DNA of 64,000 bases from Paenibacillus sp. YN15 (GTDB taxonomy: Bacteria; Bacillota; Bacilli; Paenibacillales; NBRC-103111). Shown piece after piece: positions 56,480 to 63,931 of this stretch (position 1 is the stretch's first letter; each line of letters begins with the position of its first letter). The stretch lies in assembly GCF_003285005.1 (NCBI RefSeq), contig NZ_QMFA01000008.1:1-64000 (forward strand). The letters run 5' to 3'. The notes beneath the pieces were generated by a model. The model did not search any database. It had not been told where the DNA came from and worked only from the letters and a program-made list of their open reading frames with translations. Made by a program: the position numbers and the translations under genes.

Positions 56480-56666
56480 CTTGTGCCTCCATTTCATAGA
56501 CCAGCTTTACTTCCATTCTAGCAAGTCCTCCTCCTTGGAGTAAAGAAAACCGTTCCCGTATGCGCCGATTATCTCGCAGCACGTCGGGCATACCCAAAAA
56601 ATCCGGGGATATTCCCAGCAACCTGAAACCCCACTTGATCCGGCTCTGGAAAAGGCGGCCTCACTC

Positions 56667-56694
56667 TGGACCTGGGCGTCCCAAATGATATACT
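56667..56694 (+). promoter_or_regulatory. Promoter of the DapA-like gene
   Basis: TGGACC, 16 bp, TATACT, with an extended -10 TG two bases before the hexamer; 33 bp before the start codon. Confidence 0.45.
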
Positions 56695-56727
56695 GGGAGG
56701 ATATACAGAATGAAGGAGAATGCGCCC

Positions 56728-57603
56728 ATGAACCCTCCGCATTTTTTGCCGTACAGTGTAGCTATGATCACACCCTTTACCCATGAAGATGCAGTGGATG
56801 AAGCCGGCATCCGCCGGATGGTGGACTACTATACAGAGCATCAAGTCCCAGCGCTGCTGGTCAGCGGTTCAACGGGAGAACAGCACTCGCTGACTGTGGA
56901 CGAACGAATCCGTCTTTACCGGGCCGTGAAGACAGCCGCTCCAGCGCTTCCTTTGTACGCCGGAGTCGCTTCCATCCGCACGCGGGATGCTGTCCGGTTG
57001 GCCAAGGAGGCGGAGGAGGCGGGCTGCGCGGCAATTATGCTTGGCTTTCCCCCATACGTCCGCCCCAACCAGCAGGAGGGGGCGCAGTATGTACAAGCAG
57101 TCTGTGCGGCCACCTCTCTGCCGGTGATGCTTTACAATAATCCGCTGCGCACCGGCTTTACCTTGGAGCCCGACACCTTGATCCGCCTGGCAGAGGAATG
57201 TCCCCGGATCACGGCATTGAAAGAGGCGGGCAGCCCGGACCATGTGACTCTGACCAAAAAGAGGCTTGCCCCCGGCTTCCAGGTGCTGTCCGGTTCGGAC
57301 CTGACCATTGCCCATTCCTTCGATAAGGGCTATGACGGTCTGACCAGCGTAGCGGGGAATCTGTTTCCGCTGGAGATGGGGAGGATTATCGGGCTGCTCC
57401 GGGAAGGCCGCCAGGGCGAGGCCCGGGAGCTGCTGGCGGAGCTTCAGCCACGCTTGACGCTGGGCGGGCGGATCGGATGGGTCCGGGTCATCCGCCACTG
57501 CTTTGCCGCGTTGGGTCTGATCGGCGCCAACTGCCGGGAGCCGCTGACGCCGTTGACTGCGGAGGAGCAGGCGGAGCTGGCTGGGGCGGAGATGTTGGGC
57601 TGA
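56728..57603 (+). CDS. DapA/NAL-family class I aldolase-like protein
   Basis: A 291-residue TIM-barrel enzyme of the dihydrodipicolinate synthase/N-acetylneuraminate lyase superfamily. It shows GSTGEQHSL (substrate carboxylate binding), LYNNPLRTG with the catalytic Tyr, and the Schiff-base Lys in ITALKEAGS. Whether it makes dihydrodipicolinate or cleaves a sugar-acid cannot be told; isolation from lysine genes favours the latter. ATG 56728 is chosen since AAGGAG lies nine bases upstream; the ATG at 56710 is part of the region before it. Confidence 0.85.
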   Translation: MNPPHFLPYSVAMITPFTHEDAVDEAGIRRMVDYYTEHQVPALLVSGSTGEQHSLTVDERIRLYRAVKTAAPALPLYAGVASIRTRDAVRLAKEAEEAGCAAIMLGFPPYVRPNQQEGAQYVQAVCAATSLPVMLYNNPLRTGFTLEPDTLIRLAEECPRITALKEAGSPDHVTLTKKRLAPGFQVLSGSDLTIAHSFDKGYDGLTSVAGNLFPLEMGRIIGLLREGRQGEARELLAELQPRLTLGGRIGWVRVIRHCFAALGLIGANCREPLTPLTAEEQAELAGAEMLG

Positions 57604-57641
57604 GCGCCCTCAGAGGGCTGCACTCCATCCACGCACGCTGT

Positions 57642-57666
57642 CTGCCATCCGGACCGACGATCCGCT
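57642..57666 (+). repeat. Intergenic direct repeat, copy 1
   Basis: CTGCCATCCGGACCGACGAT followed by CCGCT; repeated with two changes at 57691-57715. The whole gap 57604-57969 is non-coding and made of such repeats plus a terminator. Confidence 0.7.
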
Positions 57667-57690
57667 GCTCTCAAAGCCGCTCCACCTTCT

Positions 57691-57874
57691 CTGCCATCTG
57701 GACCCACGATCCGCTATTTCTGCAATCTTGGCGCATTTGGGAATTTCGCGGACACAGGATACCTTATTTACCTCTACGGAGGCCAAAACCGGCTGTTTTT
57801 ATATGCTTAACAGATTCTCTGTCCGCGCAGCTGCAGAATTGGCGTTTTTCCGCTGAATAGCGGATCGTGGGTCC
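57691..57874. repeat. Nested inverted-repeat element
   Basis: A perfect 19-bp inverted repeat, GGACCCACGATCCGCTATT at 57700-57718 and its reverse complement at 57856-57874, encloses a second imperfect pair, GCGGACACAGGAT (57748-57760) against ATTCTCTGTCCGC (57814-57826). The left outer arm is also the second copy of a direct repeat. It looks like a miniature intergenic repeat element of the type found in many copies in Paenibacillus-like genomes. Confidence 0.7.
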
Positions 57875-57892
57875 GGCTGACTGCCCCTTCTG

Positions 57893-57943
57893 AAAAAACC
57901 AAGAAGCTAAGCAGTTCGATACCGCCCAGCTTCTTGGTTTTTT
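57893..57943. terminator. Bidirectional terminator
   Basis: AACCAAGAAGCT (57897-57908) and AGCTTCTTGGTT (57928-57939) with T-runs on both strands; it ends the DapA-like and the PARG-like genes. Confidence 0.85.
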
Positions 57944-57969
57944 GTCCGCACATAGCCGTCAACCAGCAT

Positions 57970-58821
57970 CTACCCAAACGCCCTCTCGAAAACCTGCAAG
58001 GTTCTCTGCCCAGCCGATTTATCCAATATGGCAAATACAATGTGTTCAAATCGTGTGCCGTAACCTTCATCCACCAGTACCTGCCTGAACCATCCGGCTA
58101 CCTCGCTGGGGTTATTCCTGAAGACGCCGCAGCCGAGGGCTCCCAGAACCACTGCCTTTTCCCCATGATGGGCTGCCACCGAAAGAATGAACCTGATCCG
58201 CTCCAGCATAACGGGGGCGATCATTGCCACATGCTCCGGCTCCCTCTCCCGTACCACTCCGGCATTCACCGCCGGCGCCGTGATCATGGACACTGCATAT
58301 GGAGTCTCCAGCAGCCCGCCGCGGTCCTCGCGGAACACAGGAACCCTTGGAGAATAAATCATATGATCCGAATATAGACATGTTTTCAGATTCCGGTTAT
58401 ACCGGTACATCTCCTCCATTTGGGAAATGCAGGGATACAGCGCCGAGGAACGGGCCAGACTTTCCTCCTGGGCTTGGCTTCCCCCCAGAAACCCGCCGCC
58501 CGGGTTCTTGGCCGAGGCGAAGTTCAAGCACACGGTCCCAGGTACTCCCTCAACCTGCACAAGCCTCTGTACTGCAGCCAATGTAGATTCATCCGTAACC
58601 TCAATTTTAGGTGAAACTGCCCCTCCCACACGAGCATCCACCCCTAGCCTGATTTCCGGCAGCATTTCAGGAGTGTACAGCTTGGAATCCCTCACCGCCG
58701 CTTCCACCTGCGCCCTTACGTCAACGCGGATTCCCTCCCGGTTCAAATAAGCTCCATCTTCCATAATGCTCAATGTCTCGCGGGCTATCTGGGACCGGAC
58801 TTCCCGGTTATTGATGTTCAT
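57970..58821 (-). CDS. Bacterial PARG-like / TIGR02452 ADP-ribosyl hydrolase
   Basis: A 283-residue macrodomain-type protein of the bacterial poly(ADP-ribose) glycohydrolase class. The signature is complete: NFASAKNPGGGFLGGSQAQE, followed by ESLARSSALYP, the GGG-X(6-8)-QEE catalytic loop with the acidic residues that remove ADP-ribose from targets. The later VLGALGCGVFRNNP stretch is the second ADP-ribose-binding loop. ATG 58821 follows GGAGTGAG. It is last in a minus-strand unit with a damaged NADAR gene and an NrtR-like NUDIX regulator, which points to ADP-ribose/NAD handling or reversal of ADP-ribosylation. Confidence 0.85.
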   Translation of the reverse strand: MNINNREVRSQIARETLSIMEDGAYLNREGIRVDVRAQVEAAVRDSKLYTPEMLPEIRLGVDARVGGAVSPKIEVTDESTLAAVQRLVQVEGVPGTVCLNFASAKNPGGGFLGGSQAQEESLARSSALYPCISQMEEMYRYNRNLKTCLYSDHMIYSPRVPVFREDRGGLLETPYAVSMITAPAVNAGVVREREPEHVAMIAPVMLERIRFILSVAAHHGEKAVVLGALGCGVFRNNPSEVAGWFRQVLVDEGYGTRFEHIVFAILDKSAGQRTLQVFERAFG

Positions 58822-58868
58822 TTTTCTCACTCCAATGGTTACAAATTTCGTTGCAGTTCGGAGGGAAG

Positions 58869-59077
58869 CTACTCCATAACGCCGCCTGCCAGCAGCTCCT
58901 CTCTCAGCTTCGTCAATATCTCACCCAGCCAGTTGGTACCCCTCCAGGTGGCGCGGTTCTTGATCCGGGGGTCGTCCTCCTCCAGCCCCACGCCCCATAT
59001 CCGGTCCGTAGAAAGTTAGCGGGATGCCACTGGGAAAACGGCGATTCCGTCCGGTAAAAAAATGTAAACCTCTCCAT
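58869..59077 (-). pseudogene. NADAR-family gene with internal deletion
   Basis: From ATG 59077, behind GGAGGGAAGGAG, the frame reads MERFTFFYRTESPFSQWHPA and NF, the normal NADAR N-terminus. It then shifts frame and continues as RIWGVGLEEDDPRIKNRAT and WRGTNWLGEIL, ending at 58869: the normal NADAR C-terminus. About 90-100 codons of the middle, including the catalytic EQ...KA region, are missing. NADAR proteins are N-glycosidases that remove ADP-ribose from modified guanine or process ADP-ribosylated metabolites. This copy should be inactive. Confidence 0.75.
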
Positions 59078-59095
59078 ACTCCTTCCCTCCTCTTC

Positions 59096-60004
59096 CTATT
59101 CCGGACTCCCCCAATGGGGATTAAACCGGTACAGTTTCGATGGCCGGTGCCCCGCATCCCTGGTGTACTCATTGGTCTCCGTCACCATGGGAGCGATCTT
59201 GCGCCGGAAAGCCGCAGCCAGCAGCTCCTTGCCCAGAATCACCTCATACACCTGCTGAAGCTCCGACAGCGTGAACAGAGGCGGCATCAGATGAAAGGCA
59301 ATATCCGTGTACTCGATTTTGTTGCGCAGCCGTTCAATGGCGTATTCGATAATTTTCGCATGGTCAAAAGCAAGCCCCTCGGATTCCACGATCTCCCGGC
59401 TGACCCGTTTCGTCCGGCCGACAAAAGCAGTGGTCACCTTTACTGTTGCGCCGAGGGACTCCGATTCATGAACCAGGGAAACGCGGATCAAACGCTCCAG
59501 CTCGTAGCCGTCCTCCAGCATGGTTTTCTTCTCCTGAACCAGTCGGCAGCCCACCTCAAACCAGCGGGCATCATCCGCATCATCCCCGGCCTTCACATCC
59601 AGCGCCATCCGGTCCACCAACGCCATATACGACGTGCTGATCACCCGCGTGCGGGGGTCCCGGTCCGCGTCTCCCCAGGTAAACAGCTGCTCCATATACA
59701 GATTTCCGACATTGGCCTCGCTTAAAAGCTCCCGCTGCGCCGCCTCCTCCAGGCCTTCATACACCGACACGAACCCTCCGGGCAACGCCCATTGCCCCAG
59801 GTAGGGATGCTCCCCCCGCTTAATCAACAGCAGCTGCATCGCCTTCTCCGGCAGCTTCCGGTAATTATCCTGCTCTTTATCGAACACCGTAAAAATGAGC
59901 ATATCCACCGTCACCGACGGCCGCTCATAGACACTCGCATCATATTGCCCCAAAAATTCCTGTTCCGTCAGCCCGTTCCGGTCACGGAGGCTGGAGTCGG
60001 CCAT
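59096..60004 (-). CDS. NrtR-like NUDIX-domain transcriptional regulator
   Basis: A 302-residue protein with a NUDIX domain (about 30-190) followed by a winged helix-turn-helix (about 215-300: FTLSELQQVYEVILGKELLA, then FRRKIAPMV), the layout of NrtR regulators that bind ADP-ribose and repress NAD-related genes. The Nudix box reads GGFVSVYEGLEEAAQREL then LSEANV, so the REUxEE element has Ser in place of one catalytic Glu, which fits a sensor rather than a hydrolase. ATG 60004 has AGGTGA at eight bases. It heads the NADAR-PARG unit and probably controls it. Confidence 0.82.
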   Translation of the reverse strand: MADSSLRDRNGLTEQEFLGQYDASVYERPSVTVDMLIFTVFDKEQDNYRKLPEKAMQLLLIKRGEHPYLGQWALPGGFVSVYEGLEEAAQRELLSEANVGNLYMEQLFTWGDADRDPRTRVISTSYMALVDRMALDVKAGDDADDARWFEVGCRLVQEKKTMLEDGYELERLIRVSLVHESESLGATVKVTTAFVGRTKRVSREIVESEGLAFDHAKIIEYAIERLRNKIEYTDIAFHLMPPLFTLSELQQVYEVILGKELLAAAFRRKIAPMVTETNEYTRDAGHRPSKLYRFNPHWGSPE

Positions 60005-60030
60005 TTTCATCACCTGTTATTATTAATTTG

Positions 60031-60051
60031 ATAATATCTAATTAATATTAT
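60031..60051. promoter_or_regulatory. Candidate operator of the NUDIX regulator
   Basis: An AT-rich inverted repeat, ATAATAT - 7 nt - ATATTAT, lies 27-47 bp before the regulator start within promoter distance. Autoregulation is typical for such regulators; the link is inference. Confidence 0.4.
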
Positions 60052-60083
60052 ATATCTTCATGACTTTATGTCAAGTTGTGGAA

Positions 60084-60110
60084 AAGAAAAAAGCCCGGCT
60101 GCCCGGGCTT
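60084..60110 (-). terminator. Terminator of rtcB
   Basis: Minus strand AGCCCGGGCAGCCGGGCT followed by TTTTTTCTTTTC. Confidence 0.85.
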
Positions 60111-60138
60111 CTACTGCATATATTACGATCTTGACCGC

Positions 60139-61557
60139 TTAGACTCCCTTCACCGCAGCCAAGGGCTTGCACTTAGCTACCACCTGGGCCAGCCCGGCGC
60201 CAACCACGCTTTCGATGATTTGGTCCACATCCTTGTAGGCTTGAGGGGATTCATCCACCAGCGCTTCAAGAGACTTGTGGTTGACCACCACCTCATCCTC
60301 CGTCCCCACCTTTAAGGCTGCAGAGAAAGCATCCACAGTAATCAGCTTTTTGGTTTGATTGCGGGAGCGGATTCGACCGGCTCCGTGGCAGATGGAATAG
60401 AAGTTCTCCTTGCCTCCAGGCGCTCCCACCATGATATAAGAGGAGGAACCCATAGAGCCGGGAATCAAGGCGGGATGCCCGGTTTCCAGGTACGGCTCCG
60501 GGTTATCCGGATGGTTGGCGGGAAGGGCGCGGGTAGCGCCCTTGCGGTGGACGAAGTATGACTCCTCCCCATGCTTTTCCTCCCACGCGTAGTTGTGCAT
60601 CAGGTCATAGAGCACCGTCATCTCAAACTTGGACCCGAACACCTCTTTGCCCGCCTCCCGCACCGCATAGGCAATCAGATGGCGGTTAACCACCGCGTAG
60701 TTTAGGGCGGAATACAGCAGGTTCACATAGTTCCGGCCCTCCCGGTGGGCCAGGGGCGCAAACAGCAGATTGGGATCGGCGGTGCCCAGGCCTTCCTTAT
60801 GCATCATCTTTTTCATCAGGCTGCCGCAGTATTGGCTCACCGACCCTCCCCAGTTGCGGGAGCCGGAGTGAATCATCACCGCCACCTGCCCGTCGAATAG
60901 CCCCCAGCTTTCCGCGATCCCCCGCAGAGGCTCAGCAATCTCAATGGACTGGATTTCCACAAAATGATTGCCATTCCCCAAGGTACCCAGCTGCCGGTGG
61001 GACCGGTGCCATACCCGTTCAGGGAACAGATTCAGCGCTTCCTCATCCAGGCTAAACCGGCTCTGCTCCACATGGGTGAGGGAACGGTTTTTCCGGGGCA
61101 TGTAGCCGTCAGGCAGATACTTTTTCGGCAGGCCATGAAGCCCCTTCAGGACCACATGCTCCAGCCGGATGTCCGAAAAATGCCCCCGTACATGATCCTC
61201 CACAGGCAGCAGCCTCTCAATCGCCTTCACCAGCTTGCGGCGGAGCTTTATATCCTTCACTTCATCCTTGTGGAGATTGGTGAGATGGACCCGCATGCCG
61301 CAGCCGATGTCGCTGCCCACAATGGAGGGCGACACATAGCCGTCGGCGGTCCGCCATACAGCAGTAGTACCGATGCAGGTCCCCACGCCCACATGCACAT
61401 CGGGGGTATAGCTCATATAAACCTGATTGGGGATTTGCAGGTTATTGTTGGCCATTTCAAACACTTGATAATTCAGCTCCGCAAACAAAGAGTCTCCTGC
61501 ATACACATGCACATCTCCCGCAGGAAGCTGCACCTTCCGGTAATAATTCGTATCCAT
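60139..61557 (-). CDS. rtcB: RtcB-family RNA ligase
   Basis: A 472-residue GTP-dependent RNA ligase that joins 3'-phosphate or 2',3'-cyclic phosphate ends to 5'-hydroxyl ends, used in RNA repair. Family motifs are all visible: GSDIGCGM (metal-binding Asp and Cys), GTLGNGNHFVE and MIHSGSRNWG (metal-binding His), and ICHGAGR with the histidine that carries GMP. ATG 61557 is chosen since AGAGGAAAG lies at good distance; an upstream ATG at 61578 is part of that leader. No RtcA cyclase, archease or Ro/Y-RNA gene lies beside it. Its leader has a peptide and a terminator, which suggests attenuation control. Confidence 0.92.
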   Translation of the reverse strand: MDTNYYRKVQLPAGDVHVYAGDSLFAELNYQVFEMANNNLQIPNQVYMSYTPDVHVGVGTCIGTTAVWRTADGYVSPSIVGSDIGCGMRVHLTNLHKDEVKDIKLRRKLVKAIERLLPVEDHVRGHFSDIRLEHVVLKGLHGLPKKYLPDGYMPRKNRSLTHVEQSRFSLDEEALNLFPERVWHRSHRQLGTLGNGNHFVEIQSIEIAEPLRGIAESWGLFDGQVAVMIHSGSRNWGGSVSQYCGSLMKKMMHKEGLGTADPNLLFAPLAHREGRNYVNLLYSALNYAVVNRHLIAYAVREAGKEVFGSKFEMTVLYDLMHNYAWEEKHGEESYFVHRKGATRALPANHPDNPEPYLETGHPALIPGSMGSSSYIMVGAPGGKENFYSICHGAGRIRSRNQTKKLITVDAFSAALKVGTEDEVVVNHKSLEALVDESPQAYKDVDQIIESVVGAGLAQVVAKCKPLAAVKGV

Positions 61558-61596
61558 ATATTTATTCTTTCCTCTCATTTTTTGGTAAAAAAGGGC

Positions 61597-61629
61597 TAAA
61601 AAAGCCACAGGCCTTTTTGGTCTGTGGCT
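61597..61629 (-). terminator. Leader terminator (attenuator) of rtcB
   Basis: Minus strand AGCCACAG-acc-aaaaa-ggc-CTGTGGCT then TTTTTT, only 39 nt before the rtcB start codon. No promoter fits between it and the gene, so rtcB transcripts must read through it. Confidence 0.8.
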
Positions 61630-61644
61630 GCAAGTTCCGATAGC

Positions 61645-61674
61645 AATAGGACGCGTTAAAAAACAGGTCCTATT
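61645..61674 (-). promoter_or_regulatory. Regulatory hairpin at the leader-peptide stop codon
   Basis: Perfect 8-bp stem AATAGGAC/GTCCTATT with a 14-nt loop whose first bases overlap the leader-peptide stop TAA. AATAGGCG inside the leader-peptide gene is a second possible partner for the same 3' arm, so two exclusive folds exist. Confidence 0.65.
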
Positions 61675-61750
61675 ATCTCGTACAAGTCCGAGAGACCGAT
61701 GGCAGGAATCGCCTATTCAGTTGTTGTGCAGTACGTTGAATGCCGGTCAT
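61673..61750 (-). CDS. rtcB leader peptide (25 residues)
   Basis: AAAGGAG lies nine bases before ATG 61750, and the frame reads MTGIQRTAQQLNRRFLPSVS then RTCTR before TAA. Codons for Arg are frequent (5 of 25). It is too short to be an enzyme and it ends exactly at the regulatory hairpin, as leader peptides do in ribosome-mediated attenuation. An ATG at 61756 in the same frame is too close to the ribosome binding site. Function is inferred from layout. Confidence 0.65.
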   Translation of the reverse strand: MTGIQRTAQQLNRRFLPSVSRTCTR

Positions 61751-61782
61751 GCTCATCGTCTCCTTTCAGTGGAATTATCTGC

Positions 61783-61812
61783 ATCATACTATCCATCCCG
61801 TTCTTCCGTCAA
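61783..61812 (-). promoter_or_regulatory. Promoter of the rtcB leader
   Basis: TTGACG (61812-61807), 18 bp, TATGAT (61788-61783) on the minus strand, which would start transcription about 25 nt before the leader-peptide ATG and independently of the oxidoreductase gene. Confidence 0.7.
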
Positions 61813-61846
61813 TGGGCCGCGGCGGGAGAAAATGGATATAGGAATT

Positions 61847-62860
61847 TTATCGGCTGCCCAGGGAAATAGGGGGCCCGGCTTTGGCGTAAATCGCCAACGC
61901 CAGCTCGGTGGACAACGAGGCGGCCTCGCCGGAAACAAACGGCTCCCGCCCTTCGGCAATAGCGGCCAGAAAATCCTCCAGCAAATCCACAAACAGCTCA
62001 TCGTTGGGCTTGGCAGCGGGCCACTCCGGCTTTTCCTCTCCTGGAACATGAAAGCCGATAATTCCGCCGTAATCCGCCTTGATGCTTCCCCGTGTCCCCG
62101 TAATTTCCACATATTCCTTCTTCATCCCCGTGCTGGCTGTGGAGGCTTCGATCATGCCTACAGCTCCGTTCCCATAACGGACCACCGCGTAGCCGTGATC
62201 CTCCGTTTCAATGTCATGGTACGCCCGGAAGGTTCTGGCCGTAAGCACTTCCTGGTACCCGCCAGCCAACCACAGCACCATATCTAAGAGATGGCTGCCT
62301 TGCTGCATGAAGGGGCCGCCGCCGTCCAGCTCCCAAGTGCCGTGCCAGGAGTCATAATACTCCTTGGGCCGGAAGTGCTTGATGACGGCGTCCACAACAG
62401 TGATCCGGCCCAGTCTGCCGGAATCGATCCAGCTTTTCAACTCCCGGATATGGGGAATGAACCGCCTCATATAGGAAACTGCCAGCAGGACACGCTGCTC
62501 GCGGCAGCTTTGCACCATCTCCCGCTGCCGCTCCGCCGAAATATCCAGCGGCTTCTCGCACAGGCAATGCAGACCTAGCCGGGAGGCTTCCATCACTCCC
62601 TCATAGTGGAGGGCATTGGGCGTGCAGATTACCGCAGCCGTTGCCCGGGAACGCTCCGCCACCTCCGCGGCCGATGTGCCATAAACAGGAATGCCGTGCT
62701 TTTGCGCAAACACCCGGCATTTCTCTGCATTCCTGCCTACCACTCCGGAGAGTACCGCCTTGTCCGGGAAACGTTTGATGGCGGAAACATACTTCTCACT
62801 GATATTTCCATGTCCGATCAAGATGATACGTTGAAGATTCTCTATTTCACTCTTGTTCAC
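61847..62860 (-). CDS. Gfo/Idh/MocA-family oxidoreductase
   Basis: A 337-residue NAD(P)-dependent sugar or polyol dehydrogenase. The Rossmann domain starts RIILIGHGNISEKYVSAI; CEKPLDIS near residue 105 holds the catalytic-lysine motif EKP; GGGPFMQQGSHLLDMVLW near 185 is the conserved substrate-binding helix with its His. The GTG start 62860 has GGAGG seven bases upstream, built from codons of the carbonic-anhydrase gene, whose end it overlaps by 14 bp. The substrate is unknown. Confidence 0.88.
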   Translation of the reverse strand: MNKSEIENLQRIILIGHGNISEKYVSAIKRFPDKAVLSGVVGRNAEKCRVFAQKHGIPVYGTSAAEVAERSRATAAVICTPNALHYEGVMEASRLGLHCLCEKPLDISAERQREMVQSCREQRVLLAVSYMRRFIPHIRELKSWIDSGRLGRITVVDAVIKHFRPKEYYDSWHGTWELDGGGPFMQQGSHLLDMVLWLAGGYQEVLTARTFRAYHDIETEDHGYAVVRYGNGAVGMIEASTASTGMKKEYVEITGTRGSIKADYGGIIGFHVPGEEKPEWPAAKPNDELFVDLLEDFLAAIAEGREPFVSGEAASLSTELALAIYAKAGPPISLGSR

Positions 62861-63413
62861 GATAGTCCTCCACAATAATCTCCAGCTTGCCTGTCTCCGA
62901 ATCCATAACGCAGCCGTGTACAGGCACAGACTTGGGGAAAAGGGGATGCCTGCGGATCATGCGAACACTGTGCAAAACGCCGTCCTCCGCCTTTTCAAAG
63001 CCGCGCAGAAATTTTTCCATCCGGATACCGGAGTGCTCAAGGGTTTTAATAACAAGCGGGTCGATGCCAAATTCCATGAACTTATCCACGATCCGCCCCG
63101 GATCAATCTCGGTCATACCGCAGCCGTGATGGCCAATTACAATCACTTCCCGCGCGCCCAGCTCATACACCGCCACCAAAATACTCCGCATGGCGCTTCC
63201 GAAGGGCTGGGTCAGGATAGCCCCGGCGTTTTTGATGAATTTGGCATCGCCATTCTTCAGGCCCAGGGCCTTGGGGAGCAGCTCCATCAGCCTTGTATCC
63301 ATACAGGTCAGAATGGCCACCTTTTTGTCCGGGTACTTGTCGGTTAAGTACGCCTCATATTGCTTCTGTTGGACAAATTGCCGGTTAAACTCCGCCATAT
63401 TAGGCAAGATCGA
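62847..63413 (-). CDS. Beta-class carbonic anhydrase
   Basis: A 188-residue enzyme for reversible CO2 hydration. The zinc ligands are visible in CMDTRL (Cys with the Asp-Arg dyad) and GHHGCGM (His, Cys). The size and KFIKNAGA segment fit the small YvdA/YtiB-like branch of Firmicutes. ATG 63413 is preceded by AAAGGG; an upstream in-frame ATG adds only a lysine-rich stretch. It is translationally coupled to the oxidoreductase gene. Confidence 0.9.
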   Translation of the reverse strand, partial: SILPNMAEFNRQFVQQKQYEAYLTDKYPDKKVAILTCMDTRLMELLPKALGLKNGDAKFIKNAGAILTQPFGSAMRSILVAVYELGAREVIVIGHHGCGMTEIDPGRIVDKFMEFGIDPLVIKTLEHSGIRMEKFLRGFEKAEDGVLHSVRMIRRHPLFPKSVPVHGCVMDSETGKLEIIVEDYREQE

Positions 63414-63592
63414 CATGGTGCTCACCCTTTTCATTTTTTTATTCTTCATTTTCGCATTCCCGGATGCTTCTGTCCACTGAGCTGAATCTATTCCCTCAAA
63501 AAAATAAATTCTTGCATACGTTACTTGTCCGTATCCGTGCGCATGGTAGCTTCATAGACTATCAGTATCAAAGAGAGAAAGGAGGAACTAAC

Positions 63593-63871
63593 ATGGCAAT
63601 TTCATTAGTATTCCCTTACAGCCAAGCGCCTGGTGTCGGCCAAGGTTATTATGTGGCCCAAGATCCTCTGGGAACCAGAGGCGTGGTAACGGTAGCCAGC
63701 ACAGCCGGCCCCGTTCACCTGGTCATCACCCGTTATAACGCCCCCACATTCGAATTCACCGTTCCCGCCGGCACAACATTCTCCGTCAGCATCGGCAATG
63801 TCCAAACCATCGGCCTCCTCGCCTTGGGCGCCCCCATCACTGGCGTACTCTATTATCTGATCGAAGCGTAA
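63593..63871 (+). CDS. Small beta-rich protein, possibly endospore-appendage-like (DUF3992-like)
   Basis: A 92-residue protein with no signal peptide and no cysteine, built of short beta-strands (GVVTVASTAGPVHLVITRYN; FTVPAGTTFSVSIGNVQTIG) and ending in VLYYLIEA. The VPAGxTxSVxxGNxxTI pattern recalls DUF3992-type subunits of endospore appendages or spore-coat surface proteins, a tentative match. AAAGGAGG lies seven bases before the ATG, and a strong terminator follows: a single, probably highly expressed gene. Confidence 0.6.
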   Translation: MAISLVFPYSQAPGVGQGYYVAQDPLGTRGVVTVASTAGPVHLVITRYNAPTFEFTVPAGTTFSVSIGNVQTIGLLALGAPITGVLYYLIEA

Positions 63872-63890
63872 ACGGGTTTCCTTGAACCTC

Positions 63891-63931
63891 AAAGAACCAC
63901 CGCCCTCTATGAGAGAGGGTGGTGGTTCTTT
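63891..63931. terminator. Strong bidirectional terminator
   Basis: AAAGAACCACCGCCCTCT pairs with AGAGGGTGGTGGTTCTTT (one bulge) around an ATGAG loop; T-runs are short on both sides. Bases 63932-64000 hold no gene that I can support. Confidence 0.8.

Noticed and set aside
61630-61760. tRNA or Y-RNA-like gene before rtcB
   Set aside because: The stems do not form a cloverleaf and there is no GTTCGAATC-like T-loop; the leader-peptide and terminator reading explains the structure better.
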